A stretch of DNA of 64,000 nt from Danxiaibacter flavus (GCF_041060425.1 NZ_JAULBC010000005.1:496001-560000), one strand, 5' to 3'; shown: positions 56,001 through 63,452, counted from the stretch's first letter. The notes: generated by a model not told the origin, from the letters alone. Numbers and translations: made by a program.

Positions 56001-57631
56001 ACTATATTGATACCGAAGTAACCAACGGTACAAAGTATTATTATCAGGTTACCGCTGTGAATGGTGTAGGAGAATCAATCCGTTCATTAGAGAAGAGTGG
56101 AATGCCCCTTGCTGCGAGCAACGATGCTGAGTTTGTAACAGTATCGGGATGGGACGACGCCTATCCTACACAAATGGGATGGCTGTATAAACCAGCGGGA
56201 TACAATAACGGTAACACCAATAAATATCCGCTGATCATCTTCCTGCATGGATCCGGGGAGATTGCCAACTCTTTAACGGCTGCTCCGGGAGGCATTACCA
56301 AGCTCGCAAGTCAAGGTTTGCCTTTGCTACTTAAAAACGGACAGGTGATGAACTCGCTTGTATTCTGCCCACAGATCCTTAATTCAGATTTCAGGAATGA
56401 CAGGCCGAATAAGGCACTGAATTTCATGATTGCAAATTGCCGTGTCGATACAAATAAAGTGTACCTCGTAGGTCTAAGCTTAGGCGCTCAGGGCGTATGG
56501 TATGCAAGGACACAGACACCTCAAATTTTCGCTGCAGCCATCATCGCAAGTGGTGCGGGCAGTCAGACCAATACAACCGGGTATAATGCCGCTAAAAAAG
56601 TAAATGCTTTGTGGGTTGGCGGAGATAATGACACCACTCAGCCATTCTACAGCTCTGGTGTTACCACAACACCTGTTGCTCTGCAGACCGGCATGAACAC
56701 TTACGGACCTGCTCCGGATGTGCCAGATCAGATGATCGTTATTAAAGGAGGTACTCATAGCGCGAGTGTTTGGAATGATCACATGTTTGATAAGTCAAAA
56801 GCTGGTTTTGATTTCGAACAATGGCTACTTCGTTTCTCACTGGTACCAGAAGACGCAGCTACAAATTTTGTAACATGGATAGAAGGCTTGGTATCTGCCG
56901 GCAAATGGGATAACGTTCTCTTCAGTGTATCCGACGCGCAGGCCTTCATTACAAGGCTTACAGATGGCACCGTAAAGACCAATCTGCAGGCCAGGTTAAA
57001 CGCAGTAACAACGGCGCTGGATGGAAGAGGCAAACGCTTTGTGATCGATCTTGGTGCAGCATCCGGAAACTACAACTATTTAGCTTCAGGCGCAGCGGCT
57101 GCTTCAGTTAGTTCTCTTAAAGATCAAACTAACACTGCAAGCAGCTACGGATTGCAGGTTATAACAGCTGGTACCACTGGCACGACTGAGTTCACCACGT
57201 CAAACTACTTTCCAACAAAATGCTTTGGCTTTACATCACCTGTAATGCGAAATGGTTTTGTCGTAAATGGATCCGGTGGCCAGTATAAGATAACAGGCCT
57301 CAATCCTGCGAAGACTTATCGAATGCTATTCCTTGGAGGTATTGATAAGACCGACGCGGCCAATCCTGCAGAGCTTACGATCACAATAGGTGTTACCTCG
57401 AAGTACAAGTTCACTCCTGGAAACAATCGCGATTTTATTGAGTTCTCCGGGTTGACAGGGCTAAGTGAGTTAACGTTCAAAGCACAGAGCTCTCCGAACC
57501 TGGCAAACAGTGGATCCGTAACAAAACTGGAGAATGGCGCCATCCAGACAGCAACAAGCAATATATCCTCTTTCAAGTCATGCGATACATACTTGAACGC
57601 AGTAATTCTTATAGAAACGACAACTATTTAA
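50075..57631 (+). CDS. 2518-residue tailspike with beta-helices, PKD, FN3 and GxSxG esterase domains
   Basis: The largest gene in the window. Residues about 1-470: parallel beta-helix (NLTIQRNYVTD, GLRFERNLVADN repeats). About 477-565: PKD domain with WNFGDGTTSTSQNPSKQY. About 570-1010: second beta-helix. About 1030-1330: PKD-like sandwiches. About 1350-1880: third, pectate-lyase-like beta-helix (HDNEVHDTGGEGMYLGG). About 1920-2003: FN3. About 2040-2260: alpha/beta hydrolase with LHGSG and VGLSLGAQG (Ser 2135) and a late His in KGGTHSA (H2228), as in secreted PHB-depolymerase-like esterases. The last 230 residues are a beta-sandwich. It probably recognises and trims surface polysaccharide on the host. 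No signal peptide. Confidence 0.85.
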   Translation: MAITNQQTGSTYTTLLDALNALPATFDKDYSILVAQDVNLGSAALTLPVKTSGSYKLTITFDVATRKIYTDNTQTSTLIVGNINNFVLDKCIVSNPNYGSTSARAILINGSCNSIKLSNVKFDGCAYGVGNSSSFAGIVSTLTLDNCMFQNCSQGATYIGAGTITNGDYTQPSSAYNYTNCTFTKCIGQDVNAKSFIPGTSNNTNVQFVAVKCYNLTVQDCQVLTSSNKGFDFEHCQNLTIQRNYVTDTAWVNANNNPIIINNVLGLRFERNLVADNNNTANAVQVNYNKTTYFNSNTIDTASGKPLNSTNFLDWKELCNNIFWSRGSYVQLVNSTAGLNFNTEFQLAKNNYYRCDGNVNSVNVQVGTTTPGANVTIKSNGDATIATYQGNGYELGSFFVGSGAATGDKAEIFNKGTVSTKPKFMVLVTATASVFQKGDATKGGAKDVRGWNIQAGTPDIGAYDNSATDPTATHNPPQISLSVNRPAGIKSDSTFNFSAAVNFLDTGATASAWLWNFGDGTTSTSQNPSKQYTSLPSSGNTFTVVCTLTDSNGMTDTKTLSVNVYNDGVEIIGGNANGEVYTGSAALMNAATRVFKSSPTGSLTPLTGNISIAIKTTTVQDYFYYSNGDAGNYRVTIYTDLTFTGGQKCWVRSLTSENGVWMQGRTNINWVGLKFTTATGLGGVRCTNGKSNVFIQCDFTDSQYGVYMTGADGYDFYDCTFTRTKVSKMYMNACSNITFVRCNLTYDGTDTESTYTGTRQQLTIGNCSNIRFLKCTISGNGNWDCFIKGNQLRDLIFDGCFIEKFNQQVFWFINGPAGEFNAQRVTIRNNIFKNSMVVAGRGSAAIFDLTDCYYFDIANNTIFEDRAGTAGLRFFNVTGTSAMIHYFNNLLYVKDSNPTAGGAECNIFRIVTTGNTSDQPTFVADHNYYMFQDGARTKIKWGNVNNVSYRNLDNAVGAGLEAANSVQYANDVAATNLIDTTTMEPVAGSPLIGFGTDAIMAPYDYDLNTRYSNGTIGAKEYVKSAYTLTAASFVVTNMSKKANRIEYTSDNVSYNIPSLDPLVFANLFAPLIKDYKWEITGGDYSNTQYAGNFGLFFELEQTYNVKLTITKNDNSTLVINKPGFFVVSKPRPIPEFKISKYRIFKGDKVDFINESQFGATYEWTITNSATTVSETITTENISQKQFDTVGVFDVKLKVTNTIDNDTKEYKRTLHVNDEFALPYQIYDTERAIYYSDEQINVSQYTRFKKKTDVHRWFIHNSNTGDLVYTNPQKSPTIPAGRIPAGDYDILFVIYNKNGSVLNWRRRAFCVLPIASTAPKFNKVCTITDRFVDPISGNSYDGVRVDGTNDNIAPGTIIVLTGEARRVELTYLKGTAEAPIVIVPGQDEFEIKMNSFNGFHMVGCEHVVIAGQLNPSRQKLGFNVHNDTTGIPVHASSSCVNGEYLSTYMRVMGCELWNSGFTAMRMKTEPYGESPQYWRGTGFIQMDTLLHDNEVHDTGGEGMYLGGTTADEATSYYQPSVPDINGNVVTKCFWTPLFNTKVWRNNVYATGWDGIQCGNCFRGAEVHDNVVLNTGVAQVANQGSGFSINNGFQGDIYYNIVDNNIIMQPGKGLTRVFANSIVRNGGNDSIYIINDGHVADWNFDKTPTNGPYGGQWDGVTYYDGSATQLEFYANSMMTNRMAFYFLSKMPSNIMPSIKVYGNLVIYSIVSYNNFDPLRSPQAPADMPQRKLVYTASETGGFISDNVKSFQNVVRRFDDIDDLQLSNIVKVDTSISPGSTALWKEFPDPVFADMISRSNYLGKLFSAEGLHNSNAAGFVTIGANTLPAYTGGAYNPKYYNFMGGNTAENNAYTGPADTITIDYEANVLVVHDGVTAGGKRTVKQGATGFFMIGTKKYVVDKGSFVNIIETGGGGGGTTPTASGAVQNFNVVANTNQNAVNWGAPASNGGSAITSYKLYRGTASGSLTLFKTLSSSQLNYIDTEVTNGTKYYYQVTAVNGVGESIRSLEKSGMPLAASNDAEFVTVSGWDDAYPTQMGWLYKPAGYNNGNTNKYPLIIFLHGSGEIANSLTAAPGGITKLASQGLPLLLKNGQVMNSLVFCPQILNSDFRNDRPNKALNFMIANCRVDTNKVYLVGLSLGAQGVWYARTQTPQIFAAAIIASGAGSQTNTTGYNAAKKVNALWVGGDNDTTQPFYSSGVTTTPVALQTGMNTYGPAPDVPDQMIVIKGGTHSASVWNDHMFDKSKAGFDFEQWLLRFSLVPEDAATNFVTWIEGLVSAGKWDNVLFSVSDAQAFITRLTDGTVKTNLQARLNAVTTALDGRGKRFVIDLGAASGNYNYLASGAAAASVSSLKDQTNTASSYGLQVITAGTTGTTEFTTSNYFPTKCFGFTSPVMRNGFVVNGSGGQYKITGLNPAKTYRMLFLGGIDKTDAANPAELTITIGVTSKYKFTPGNNRDFIEFSGLTGLSELTFKAQSSPNLANSGSVTKLENGAIQTATSNISSFKSCDTYLNAVILIETTTI

Positions 57632-57632
57632 A

Positions 57633-57926
57633 ATGTTTAGAGCAAACAATCTTCCGGAATATATCGAGGTCGACGGACCGGCCACCGGCGAAATCACTTT
57701 TGAGGATTTTAAGGCGACGGTGTGGGAGTACCAGCTGGCCAGTCTCGCGCGCACGGATCCTGGTCATCGTGTGATCATAAAAGAGCTGGTCGTGATCGGT
57801 GATCCAGCACAGGAAAACATATTTGAGGTTGGTCCTAACAGTGATCACAGCCGAATCATATTGATCGACTGCGAACTGAGAAACATTACGCTGATCACCC
57901 CGGAACCAACAACACCTTCTTATTAA
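57633..57926 (+). CDS. Small protein downstream of the spike
   Basis: 97 residues starting 1 nt after the spike stop. Acidic, beta-rich, no recognised family (IIKELVVIGDPAQENIFEVG). Likely a spike accessory or chaperone by position. Confidence 0.55.
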   Translation: MFRANNLPEYIEVDGPATGEITFEDFKATVWEYQLASLARTDPGHRVIIKELVVIGDPAQENIFEVGPNSDHSRIILIDCELRNITLITPEPTTPSY

Positions 57927-57937
57927 AACTTACTGAA

Positions 57938-58168
57938 ATGGCAGACGAAACACAATTTAAAAGTTTGACACCGGAGGAACTGTCAACATTCATCGGCAGA
58001 GATCGCTGGATAGTGATCAACAAGGTTACAAGACAACCAATAGTTTGTGATGGTCAGACGCCAGGCGGACAACCGCAGGCACTTGCTACGAATGTTAACA
58101 ACACTTTTACCAGCTCGGATGGCAAGACGGTTGTAATCGAAAATGGTGTAGTTAAATCTATCACTTAA
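57938..58168 (+). CDS. Small hypothetical phage protein
   Basis: 76 residues; Gly/Thr-rich, single-domain, no family recognised (FIGRDRWIVINKVTRQP, then DGKTVVIENGVVKSIT). Lies between the spike accessory gene and the lysis module with short spacers, so it is part of the same transcript. Confidence 0.5.
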   Translation: MADETQFKSLTPEELSTFIGRDRWIVINKVTRQPIVCDGQTPGGQPQALATNVNNTFTSSDGKTVVIENGVVKSIT

Positions 58169-58182
58169 TAAAATCCAATACA

Positions 58183-58470
58183 ATGACACTACTTGACGCC
58201 AATGACAGCAACTTCTTATCGAACGTAGGCGAAAAGCTCACTGTGATCGGAGCTCTCGCATTCTTCCTCTATTACTTCATGAAAGAATTGAAAGAGGTCC
58301 GCGTTCAGATGGATACGCTCAGAAAGGAGTATGAAGCAAAGCACGATGTAATGTTCGAAAGAGTCGTGGAATGTGAGAAAAAGAGTACCGAGGCTTTGAA
58401 CAAATGCAGCGACAGCAATGATCGTCTTGCGGAAGCTGTTGATTCTTTAAAAGAAAAATTAAACGTATGA
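58183..58470 (+). CDS. Holin-like protein, one TM plus coiled coil
   Basis: 95 residues. One membrane segment (about 17-33, EKLTVIGALAFFLYYFM) is followed by a charged coiled coil (about 36-95). The gene is coupled by a 4-nt overlap to a spanin-like gene and followed by the endolysin, the usual lysis-cassette order. A holin or holin-associated role is inferred from layout. Confidence 0.55.
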   Translation: MTLLDANDSNFLSNVGEKLTVIGALAFFLYYFMKELKEVRVQMDTLRKEYEAKHDVMFERVVECEKKSTEALNKCSDSNDRLAEAVDSLKEKLNV

Positions 58471-59150
58471 ACCAGCAAACCCAGCGCTTAGGCATTGTAG
58501 CCCTGCTGATCCTCTGTTTGGTTTTATCGCTACAAACCTGCTTTAAAAAAGTGCAACAGGTTAGCGATCTGAAAGATGTTGTAAATGCCAGCCAGGACAC
58601 CGTCAAAAAATGGAAGGATAAAGCAGGCAATGAACATGCTCAAAAAGTATTGGTAACCGCTGATGTCTCACTTTTAAAAGCGGTTTACCAAAAGCAGATC
58701 GATAGCATTACCGACCTGCTTAATATCAAGCAGAGCCAGCTCGAAGCGTACACAGGCGTGTCTTTAAAAAACTCTGGATCCATCAGGCCAAAAGTAGACA
58801 CTATTACCCTGGTCGATTCAAGTAAGGAGTATCAAATAAGCTATTCTGATCGATGGCTTTCACTTAGTGGCAAGCTTGGTAAGGATCCGCTGATCAATTA
58901 CGCATTCACCGACTCGCTGACCGTAACGGTTTATCATAAACGCAAAAATTTGTTCTCGCGATCGCAGACTTACATAGATGTAGTGAGTCTTAATCCTAAT
59001 GTCACAGTTACCGGCCTGACTGGCTTCCGGATTCCGGTTAAGAAGCCCGGGCGTTTCGGCGTGGGTCCATATTTCGGTTATGGCTATAGCGATGGTAAAT
59101 GGCAGCCATCTGCAGGCATTTCAATTCAATATTCACTTATAAGATTCTAA
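58467..59150 (+). CDS. Spanin-like membrane protein
   Basis: 227 residues. An N-terminal membrane anchor (about 9-27, LGIVALLILCLVLSLQTC) precedes a coiled coil (about 30-90) and a beta-rich C-terminal part ending GVGPYFGYGYSDGKWQPSAG, reminiscent of a small outer-membrane barrel tail. This could bridge inner and outer membranes during lysis, as spanins do. It lies between the holin-like gene and the endolysin (1 nt apart). Confidence 0.55.
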   Translation: MNQQTQRLGIVALLILCLVLSLQTCFKKVQQVSDLKDVVNASQDTVKKWKDKAGNEHAQKVLVTADVSLLKAVYQKQIDSITDLLNIKQSQLEAYTGVSLKNSGSIRPKVDTITLVDSSKEYQISYSDRWLSLSGKLGKDPLINYAFTDSLTVTVYHKRKNLFSRSQTYIDVVSLNPNVTVTGLTGFRIPVKKPGRFGVGPYFGYGYSDGKWQPSAGISIQYSLIRF

Positions 59151-59151
59151 T

Positions 59152-59796
59152 ATGAGTAAAATAACTACAAATAACTTAATCACAGGTGAAATACTTAATA
59201 AAATCTGCGCGCAAATAAGTGCAGCAAGGGCGTCACAAATCGCTGATGTCATTAACCAAGTGTTTCCCACATACGGTATGACAGATCCGCGGGTAATGCA
59301 GGCTGCTATCGCTCAGATTGCTCATGAGAGCGGAGAGTTTTCAATTAAAAGCGAGAACATGAACTATACCACTCCGGAAAGGATAATGGCTGTCTGGCCG
59401 AGTCGGTTTAAAACTGTAGCCGATGCAAAGCCATACATAAAAAATGCACAAGCTTTAGCCAATAGGGTTTATGGTGGGAGGATGGGGAATAACCAGCCTA
59501 ATGACGGATACAGCTTCCGCGGCGGCGGCTTCATGCAATTAACCGGCCGGGAAAGTTATGAGAAATATGCCCGCTACAAAGGCCTATCTGTCGAGCAGAT
59601 TCACGAGCAAATAAAAACTTCTGATTTCTTTGCAATGGATAGTGCGTGCTGGGAATTCTCGATTGACAAGGCTCTAATTGACGAAGCCATGACCGGCAAT
59701 TTCTTAACTATCACGAAACGGATTAATGGTGGATTAATTGGTTGGAATGAGCGTCAAAAATATTTCGACCGAGCAAAACAGTTTATTTCTCACTAG
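59152..59796 (+). CDS. Endolysin, glycoside hydrolase family 19
   Basis: 214 residues. The GH19 signature is clear: IAQIAHESGEFSIKSENM carries the catalytic Glu (about residue 59), followed by YTTPERIMAVWPSRF and RVYGGRMGNNQPNDGYSFRG, then GGGFMQLTGRESYEKYA. No signal peptide, so release through a holin is expected. It cleaves peptidoglycan or chitin-like glycans. The 3' end overlaps the convergent protease gene by 14 nt. Confidence 0.9.
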   Translation: MSKITTNNLITGEILNKICAQISAARASQIADVINQVFPTYGMTDPRVMQAAIAQIAHESGEFSIKSENMNYTTPERIMAVWPSRFKTVADAKPYIKNAQALANRVYGGRMGNNQPNDGYSFRGGGFMQLTGRESYEKYARYKGLSVEQIHEQIKTSDFFAMDSACWEFSIDKALIDEAMTGNFLTITKRINGGLIGWNERQKYFDRAKQFISH

Positions 59797-60733
59797 TCAT
59801 CTCTTCAATCTTTTTTATAAGAGCATCTGCCTTTGTTACATAAGCGCAATTATAAGCATCATCTGTACCAGATTGAATACCGATAAGTTTGATCCGTTTG
59901 GACTTGGATTCATCAATTGCGAAAATTGGTGCCCCAGACATTCCTGGTATGACCTTTGGACTCAATCTTATATAAAGCGAATCTAAATTTCGAGCTTTAT
60001 AGTAAGGGTTATAAAGACCTGTATCTGCAAAATTACCCTCATATTTCTTTGACTTTACTTGGTCGTTATAGGCGGTAAGAGTGGGATAGTACCAAGCTTC
60101 TGAGACAGGAAAACCGTAGGCAAAAAACGAGAGATTCTCGGACCGTTTCCTACGCTTTTTTATTAAGAGATCTTCCCACTTCAAAAAATTTATTTTTGCG
60201 TCCAGGAATAGGTCAGATACATCGATCACGTAAACATCTGGATATTCAGGAAAGGGATTCTCAGAAGATTCCTTTTGTAATTTTTTAATGTAATAAGGCA
60301 GTTGTTGAAATCGAAGATTACCAAGTGTGTCAGAATATCTGACCAGCCAATAGTCGATATTTGTGGGAACTGTTTTTAACGTATATACATCACGCGTTGT
60401 AATAACGTGATATGCACTTACCAAAAATAATTTAGATCCTTTTTTCACGAAAAAACATGTAGCATAATTACCTGCATTCGTAAGATCGCTTGCAGATCTT
60501 GCAAATAATAGGCTGGGATTCACAGCGCTACCAACCAATAAATAGCTATACTTTTGGTAATCGTTTTCCGGTAGTTGTGCGCATAGATCTAAAGATCCTA
60601 ATGTCAAGCATATCACCGAAGACAGCAAAAAGCATTTAATTGAATCAGGAATTTTACGTTCTAAATTTCGGGCTTGTGAGTATAACGGGTTTTTCTTGCA
60701 AGAGCCATGAGTACGTACAGAGTTAAAGGGCAT
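59783..60733 (-). CDS. Trypsin-like serine protease, exported
   Basis: 316 residues from the ATG at 60733; a TTG at 60835 would add 34 residues. A hydrophobic segment near residues 34-56 (KCFLLSSVICLTLGSLDLCA) should export or anchor the protein. The catalytic His is in LVSAYHVITT and the Ser in KVIPGMSGAPIF, with an Asp-containing strand (EYPDVYVIDVSDLF) between, giving a plausible triad of the trypsin_2/DegP type without a PDZ domain. Transcribed against the endolysin, so it is outside the phage lysis operon and may be a lysogenic-conversion or host gene. Confidence 0.75.
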   Translation of the reverse strand: MPFNSVRTHGSCKKNPLYSQARNLERKIPDSIKCFLLSSVICLTLGSLDLCAQLPENDYQKYSYLLVGSAVNPSLLFARSASDLTNAGNYATCFFVKKGSKLFLVSAYHVITTRDVYTLKTVPTNIDYWLVRYSDTLGNLRFQQLPYYIKKLQKESSENPFPEYPDVYVIDVSDLFLDAKINFLKWEDLLIKKRRKRSENLSFFAYGFPVSEAWYYPTLTAYNDQVKSKKYEGNFADTGLYNPYYKARNLDSLYIRLSPKVIPGMSGAPIFAIDESKSKRIKLIGIQSGTDDAYNCAYVTKADALIKKIEEMTSEK

Positions 60734-60839
60734 AATACGAGAATTTGAAAACAAATTAGTTTTTTTTCTTTTTGCCTCAAAATTTATAAGAACGTTTAGA
60801 AAATATTTCACAGTTGGGGAAATAAGCAACTCCAATTGT

Positions 60840-61646
60840 ATGAGAAAACAATCTATATTAAGAACACCGTTGAGTTACTACGGCGGCAAACAGAAGTTAA
60901 TTAAGTACCTGGTCAAATTTACTCCAGAGCACAATCTTTACGCAGAACCATTCCTCGGTGGTGGAGCTCACTTTTTTGCAAAAGCCCCAAGCGAGATAGA
61001 GGTGATTAACGACACCAATGCCGAGTTGGTCAATTTTTATCGGGTCTGTAAAAACAGGTTTCATGATCTGCAGGCGCTTGTAAGAGTAACCTTACATTCC
61101 AGGAAGGACCATGATGACGCGTGGGTGATCTACAACAAACCACATCTTTTCGATGAGGTCCGGAGATCCTGGGCTGTTTGGGTATTATGCACGCAGAGCT
61201 TTTCAGCCATGATGGATGGTAGTTGGGGCTACGATAAAACGGACAACACCACAACTAAGAAGATCTCCAACAAGCGTGATCAGTTTATTGAAGACATAGC
61301 ATTTCGACTTCAAAATGCCCAGATTGAGTGTGCAGATGCCCTTTACATTATTCGTAGCCGGGATAGCGAAAAATCATTCTTTTATTGTGATCCTCCGTAC
61401 TATAATTCTGATTGTGGTCATTACGATGGCTACAGTGAAGAAGACTTTGAACAGTTACTGAAGTGCCTATCGAAGATAAAAGGCAAATTCCTTTTAAGCA
61501 GCTATCCATCTGATATACTAAAAACGTATAGCAGCTCCTATGGATGGCATATGTTTTCCGTTGAGCAAAATGTAAGTGTAAATTCAAAAAGCGGCTATCT
61601 GAAAAGAAAGGTGGAAGTACTGACAGCAAATTTTCCGTTGAAATAA
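60840..61646 (+). CDS. DNA adenine methyltransferase (D12/Dam class)
   Basis: 268 residues. Motif I-like AEPFLGGGAHFF (about 35-46) and motif IV CDPPYYNS (DPPY at about 184-187) mark an N6-adenine D12 methylase; the N-terminal LSYYGGKQKLI is also family-typical. The target is not certain, though Dam-type GATC is common for this class. It starts 107 nt from the divergent protease gene. The prophage is unusually rich in GGATCC, which contains GATC, so a link is possible. Confidence 0.88.
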   Translation: MRKQSILRTPLSYYGGKQKLIKYLVKFTPEHNLYAEPFLGGGAHFFAKAPSEIEVINDTNAELVNFYRVCKNRFHDLQALVRVTLHSRKDHDDAWVIYNKPHLFDEVRRSWAVWVLCTQSFSAMMDGSWGYDKTDNTTTKKISNKRDQFIEDIAFRLQNAQIECADALYIIRSRDSEKSFFYCDPPYYNSDCGHYDGYSEEDFEQLLKCLSKIKGKFLLSSYPSDILKTYSSSYGWHMFSVEQNVSVNSKSGYLKRKVEVLTANFPLK

Positions 61647-62155
61647 AAATAGCCCGGACTGTTTCATGTGACGCCAATCGACACAAAACCACGTTCCCGT
61701 GTGTCCGGGCCGTATTCTTGAGGAAATAAGCCTGGTTACGGGGAACATGGTTAACAAATATGTGTCGATTGGCGGCGGCGAAGATAATGCATTTGAAAAT
61801 TATCGAGCTGACCCTGAGGAACCAGGCGATTACATAGATCAAACGCCAATTCATCACACATTTTTGCTCAGGTGGAAGTTGCCTATCCTTTCATCTCGCT
61901 GACTTTTGGTTTATAGATAGAAAGGTTTGGCTTAGCTAGACAGATCTTTATAAGACGCTCTTCATTCACAATTTTATTTTGTCTTAACTAGCGCAGAAAT
62001 ATTGCAGCTTTATAATTTTCATTTAAGGAACATACCAACAGCATGTTCTCTTTTTGGTTTAAAATTATTTTAAACATGAAAGTTGGCATCAAAAATGAGA
62101 GTATAAGCTTGGCTGAAATTTTTAAATTGTAGTCAGATTGTAAGTAACCTCACAA
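61647..62155. other. Intergenic region with a structured inverted-repeat element
   Basis: No gene is supported between the methylase and the DUF1737-like gene. The first 130 nt hold the folded element at 61652-61774. A small hairpin GAACAT...ATGTTC with a following T-rich tract lies at 62028-62055 and could terminate transcription. Confidence 0.5.
61652..61774 (+). ncRNA. Folded RNA-like element with nested and competing stems
   Basis: Outer arms CGCCAATCGACACA (61672-61685) and TGTGTCGATTGGCG (61761-61774) are perfect 14-nt inverted repeats; inner arms AACCACGTTCCC (61687-61698) and GGGAACATGGTT (61741-61752) extend the stem with one mismatch. A separate pair GCCCGGAC (61652-61659) and GTCCGGGC (61703-61710) would compete with it. 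The element may be a regulatory RNA, an attenuator after the methylase gene, or a protein-binding cruciform. Confidence 0.5.
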
Positions 62156-62308
62156 ATGGTCAAAGAATATCGAGTCTTAGGAGCCCCGAATGTCACAGAA
62201 TTGCAGCTGCAAGTCAATTCTTTAATTATACAACATGTTGGATGGGAGCCATTTGGCTCATTAATTTACGTTGGCGATTTATTTTATCAAACGGTAGTCA
62301 GGCGGTAA
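62156..62308 (+). CDS. DUF1737-like small protein
   Basis: 50 residues, short but convincing: starts MVKEYRVLGAPNVTELQLQV and ends with the block GWEPFGSLIYVGDLFYQTVV, the pattern of DUF1737 proteins (a lone beta-strand, helix and a W-E-x-x-G-S turn). These are small proteins of unknown function, common in phages and plasmids. It lies alone between the folded element and the sigma factor. Confidence 0.7.
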   Translation: MVKEYRVLGAPNVTELQLQVNSLIIQHVGWEPFGSLIYVGDLFYQTVVRR

Positions 62309-62496
62309 AAGCAGTTTGATCGGTCTATTTGACGCCAATAAATACAGATGATTAGCTAGGCTTTTCATGTGCGGCATATATCGTTTATTTTGTTGTAAAA
62401 CCTAGTAGTTCACCGTCGCTTTGATTGATAGATTTTACAGTTAAACCTCGTCTCATTTGTTCAAATGTTCTAACTTATAATCACAAAAAAAAGCTT

Positions 62497-62988
62497 ATGG
62501 AAATGTTGCAATTTTCCAACAAACTGCTGCAAAATGAAACCGCCTTAAAAAATCTAGCACTTCAACTCACAAGAAATAGTCAAGATGCTGAAGACCTATT
62601 TCAAGAGACTTTTTGCAAAGCCTTAGAGTATCGAGAGAAGTATAGAAGTGATTCATGCCTAGGTGCTTGGCTGTACGTGATTATGAGAAACATTTTCATT
62701 AACATGTACCGCCGCAAAAAGCGATCTTTAAAATTATTTAGAACAGTTGCCGACAGTACTCCGGCGATGAACTCAATTGAACTTAGTTATAGGTTAGATA
62801 CTTGTGATCGGCCAATCAAATCGCAAATTGCCCAATTGCCAAACCACTACCAAACGCCACTGGTTTTGTACTTAGAGGGGTACAAATATTTAGAGATTTC
62901 AGAGCTATTAGCAGAACCGTTAGGCACAATTAAGGGTCGCATATTTTTTGCAAGGAAGATTTTGAAAAGTATAATCGAAAGAAGCTAG
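62497..62988 (+). CDS. ECF-type RNA polymerase sigma factor
   Basis: 163 residues from the ATG at 62497; an upstream TTG frame adds 24 doubtful residues. Region 2 is NSQDAEDLFQETFCKALEYR followed by LGAWLYVIMRNIFINMYRRK; region 4 is QIAQLPNHYQTPLVLYLEGY with EISELLAEPLGTIKGRIFFA, the recognition helix. No anti-sigma gene is adjacent. If it belongs to the prophage it could drive the shared late-promoter motif; otherwise it is a host ECF factor. A terminator follows at 63032. Confidence 0.85.
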   Translation: MEMLQFSNKLLQNETALKNLALQLTRNSQDAEDLFQETFCKALEYREKYRSDSCLGAWLYVIMRNIFINMYRRKKRSLKLFRTVADSTPAMNSIELSYRLDTCDRPIKSQIAQLPNHYQTPLVLYLEGYKYLEISELLAEPLGTIKGRIFFARKILKSIIERS

Positions 62989-63031
62989 GGACATTTTATT
63001 TAAAGAATAATAGGTTCCCCAGTGTCAATCT

Positions 63032-63055
63032 GCCCACTTAAGAAGTGGGCTTTTT
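63032..63055 (+). terminator. Terminator of the sigma-factor gene
   Basis: GCCCACTT, AAGA loop, AGTGGGC then TTTTT, 44 nt past the sigma-factor stop. A strong rho-independent terminator. Confidence 0.85.
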
Positions 63056-63251
63056 AGTACCAATTTTCCAGACTAAGAATAATATTAAAACTTATCTCAA
63101 GATCGTACATTCGCGTAGTTTTTTAAGGGTTTAGGGTTGAAAAAGGGGCGTTGGTTTTCCTCCGCCTCTATTTTTTTGCGTAATATTCATTGGCGCGCAT
63201 TTTGCAATAAGTGATACGCTTGAAAATATTTAAAGGCAAGCAAAGGGGAAT

Positions 63252-63278
63252 GCCTCATCAGTCTTGGTGAGGCTTTTT
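63252..63278 (+). terminator. Hairpin with T-run, possible sRNA terminator
   Basis: GCCTCA, 10-nt loop, TGAGGC followed by TTTTT. There is no gene directly upstream on this strand, so it may end a small RNA. Confidence 0.5.
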
Positions 63279-63384
63279 GTTCAAATTAATGAACCTCTTG
63301 GCTTGCTAACTGTTAATAATAGTGGAATCGAAATATTTCCTTAACAAAGAATTGGAAAAGCCTGCCTCTTTTTTAGTTGCATAG

Positions 63385-63412
63385 ACAAAAAAGCCCGCAC
63401 TTTCATGCGGGC
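63385..63412 (-). terminator. Terminator of the reverse-strand small gene
   Basis: On the reverse strand GCCCGCA, short loop, TGCGGGC then a T-run, 40 nt past the stop of the gene at 63453-63647. Confidence 0.75.
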
Positions 63413-63452
63413 AGATGTAAATAGGTATTAAAAGTCAACCAAAAAGTTATTT

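Larger units (their letters stand above)
62989..63452. other. Intergenic region with several hairpins
   Basis: No gene is supported. It holds the sigma-factor terminator (63032-63055), a GGGGCG...CGCCTC hairpin with T-run near 63147-63178, a GCCTCA...TGAGGC terminator-like hairpin at 63252-63278, and the reverse-strand terminator at 63385. A small RNA between about 63181 and 63278 ending in the GCCTCA hairpin is possible. Confidence 0.45.

Noticed and set aside
61652..61774. Retron msr-msd interpretation of the folded element
   Set aside because: No reverse transcriptase gene is present in the window, and no conserved branching G context could be recognised.
61348..61857. 169-codon reverse frame over the methylase 3' end and folded element
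   Set aside because: It lies antisense to the conserved methylase and has no recognisable domain.
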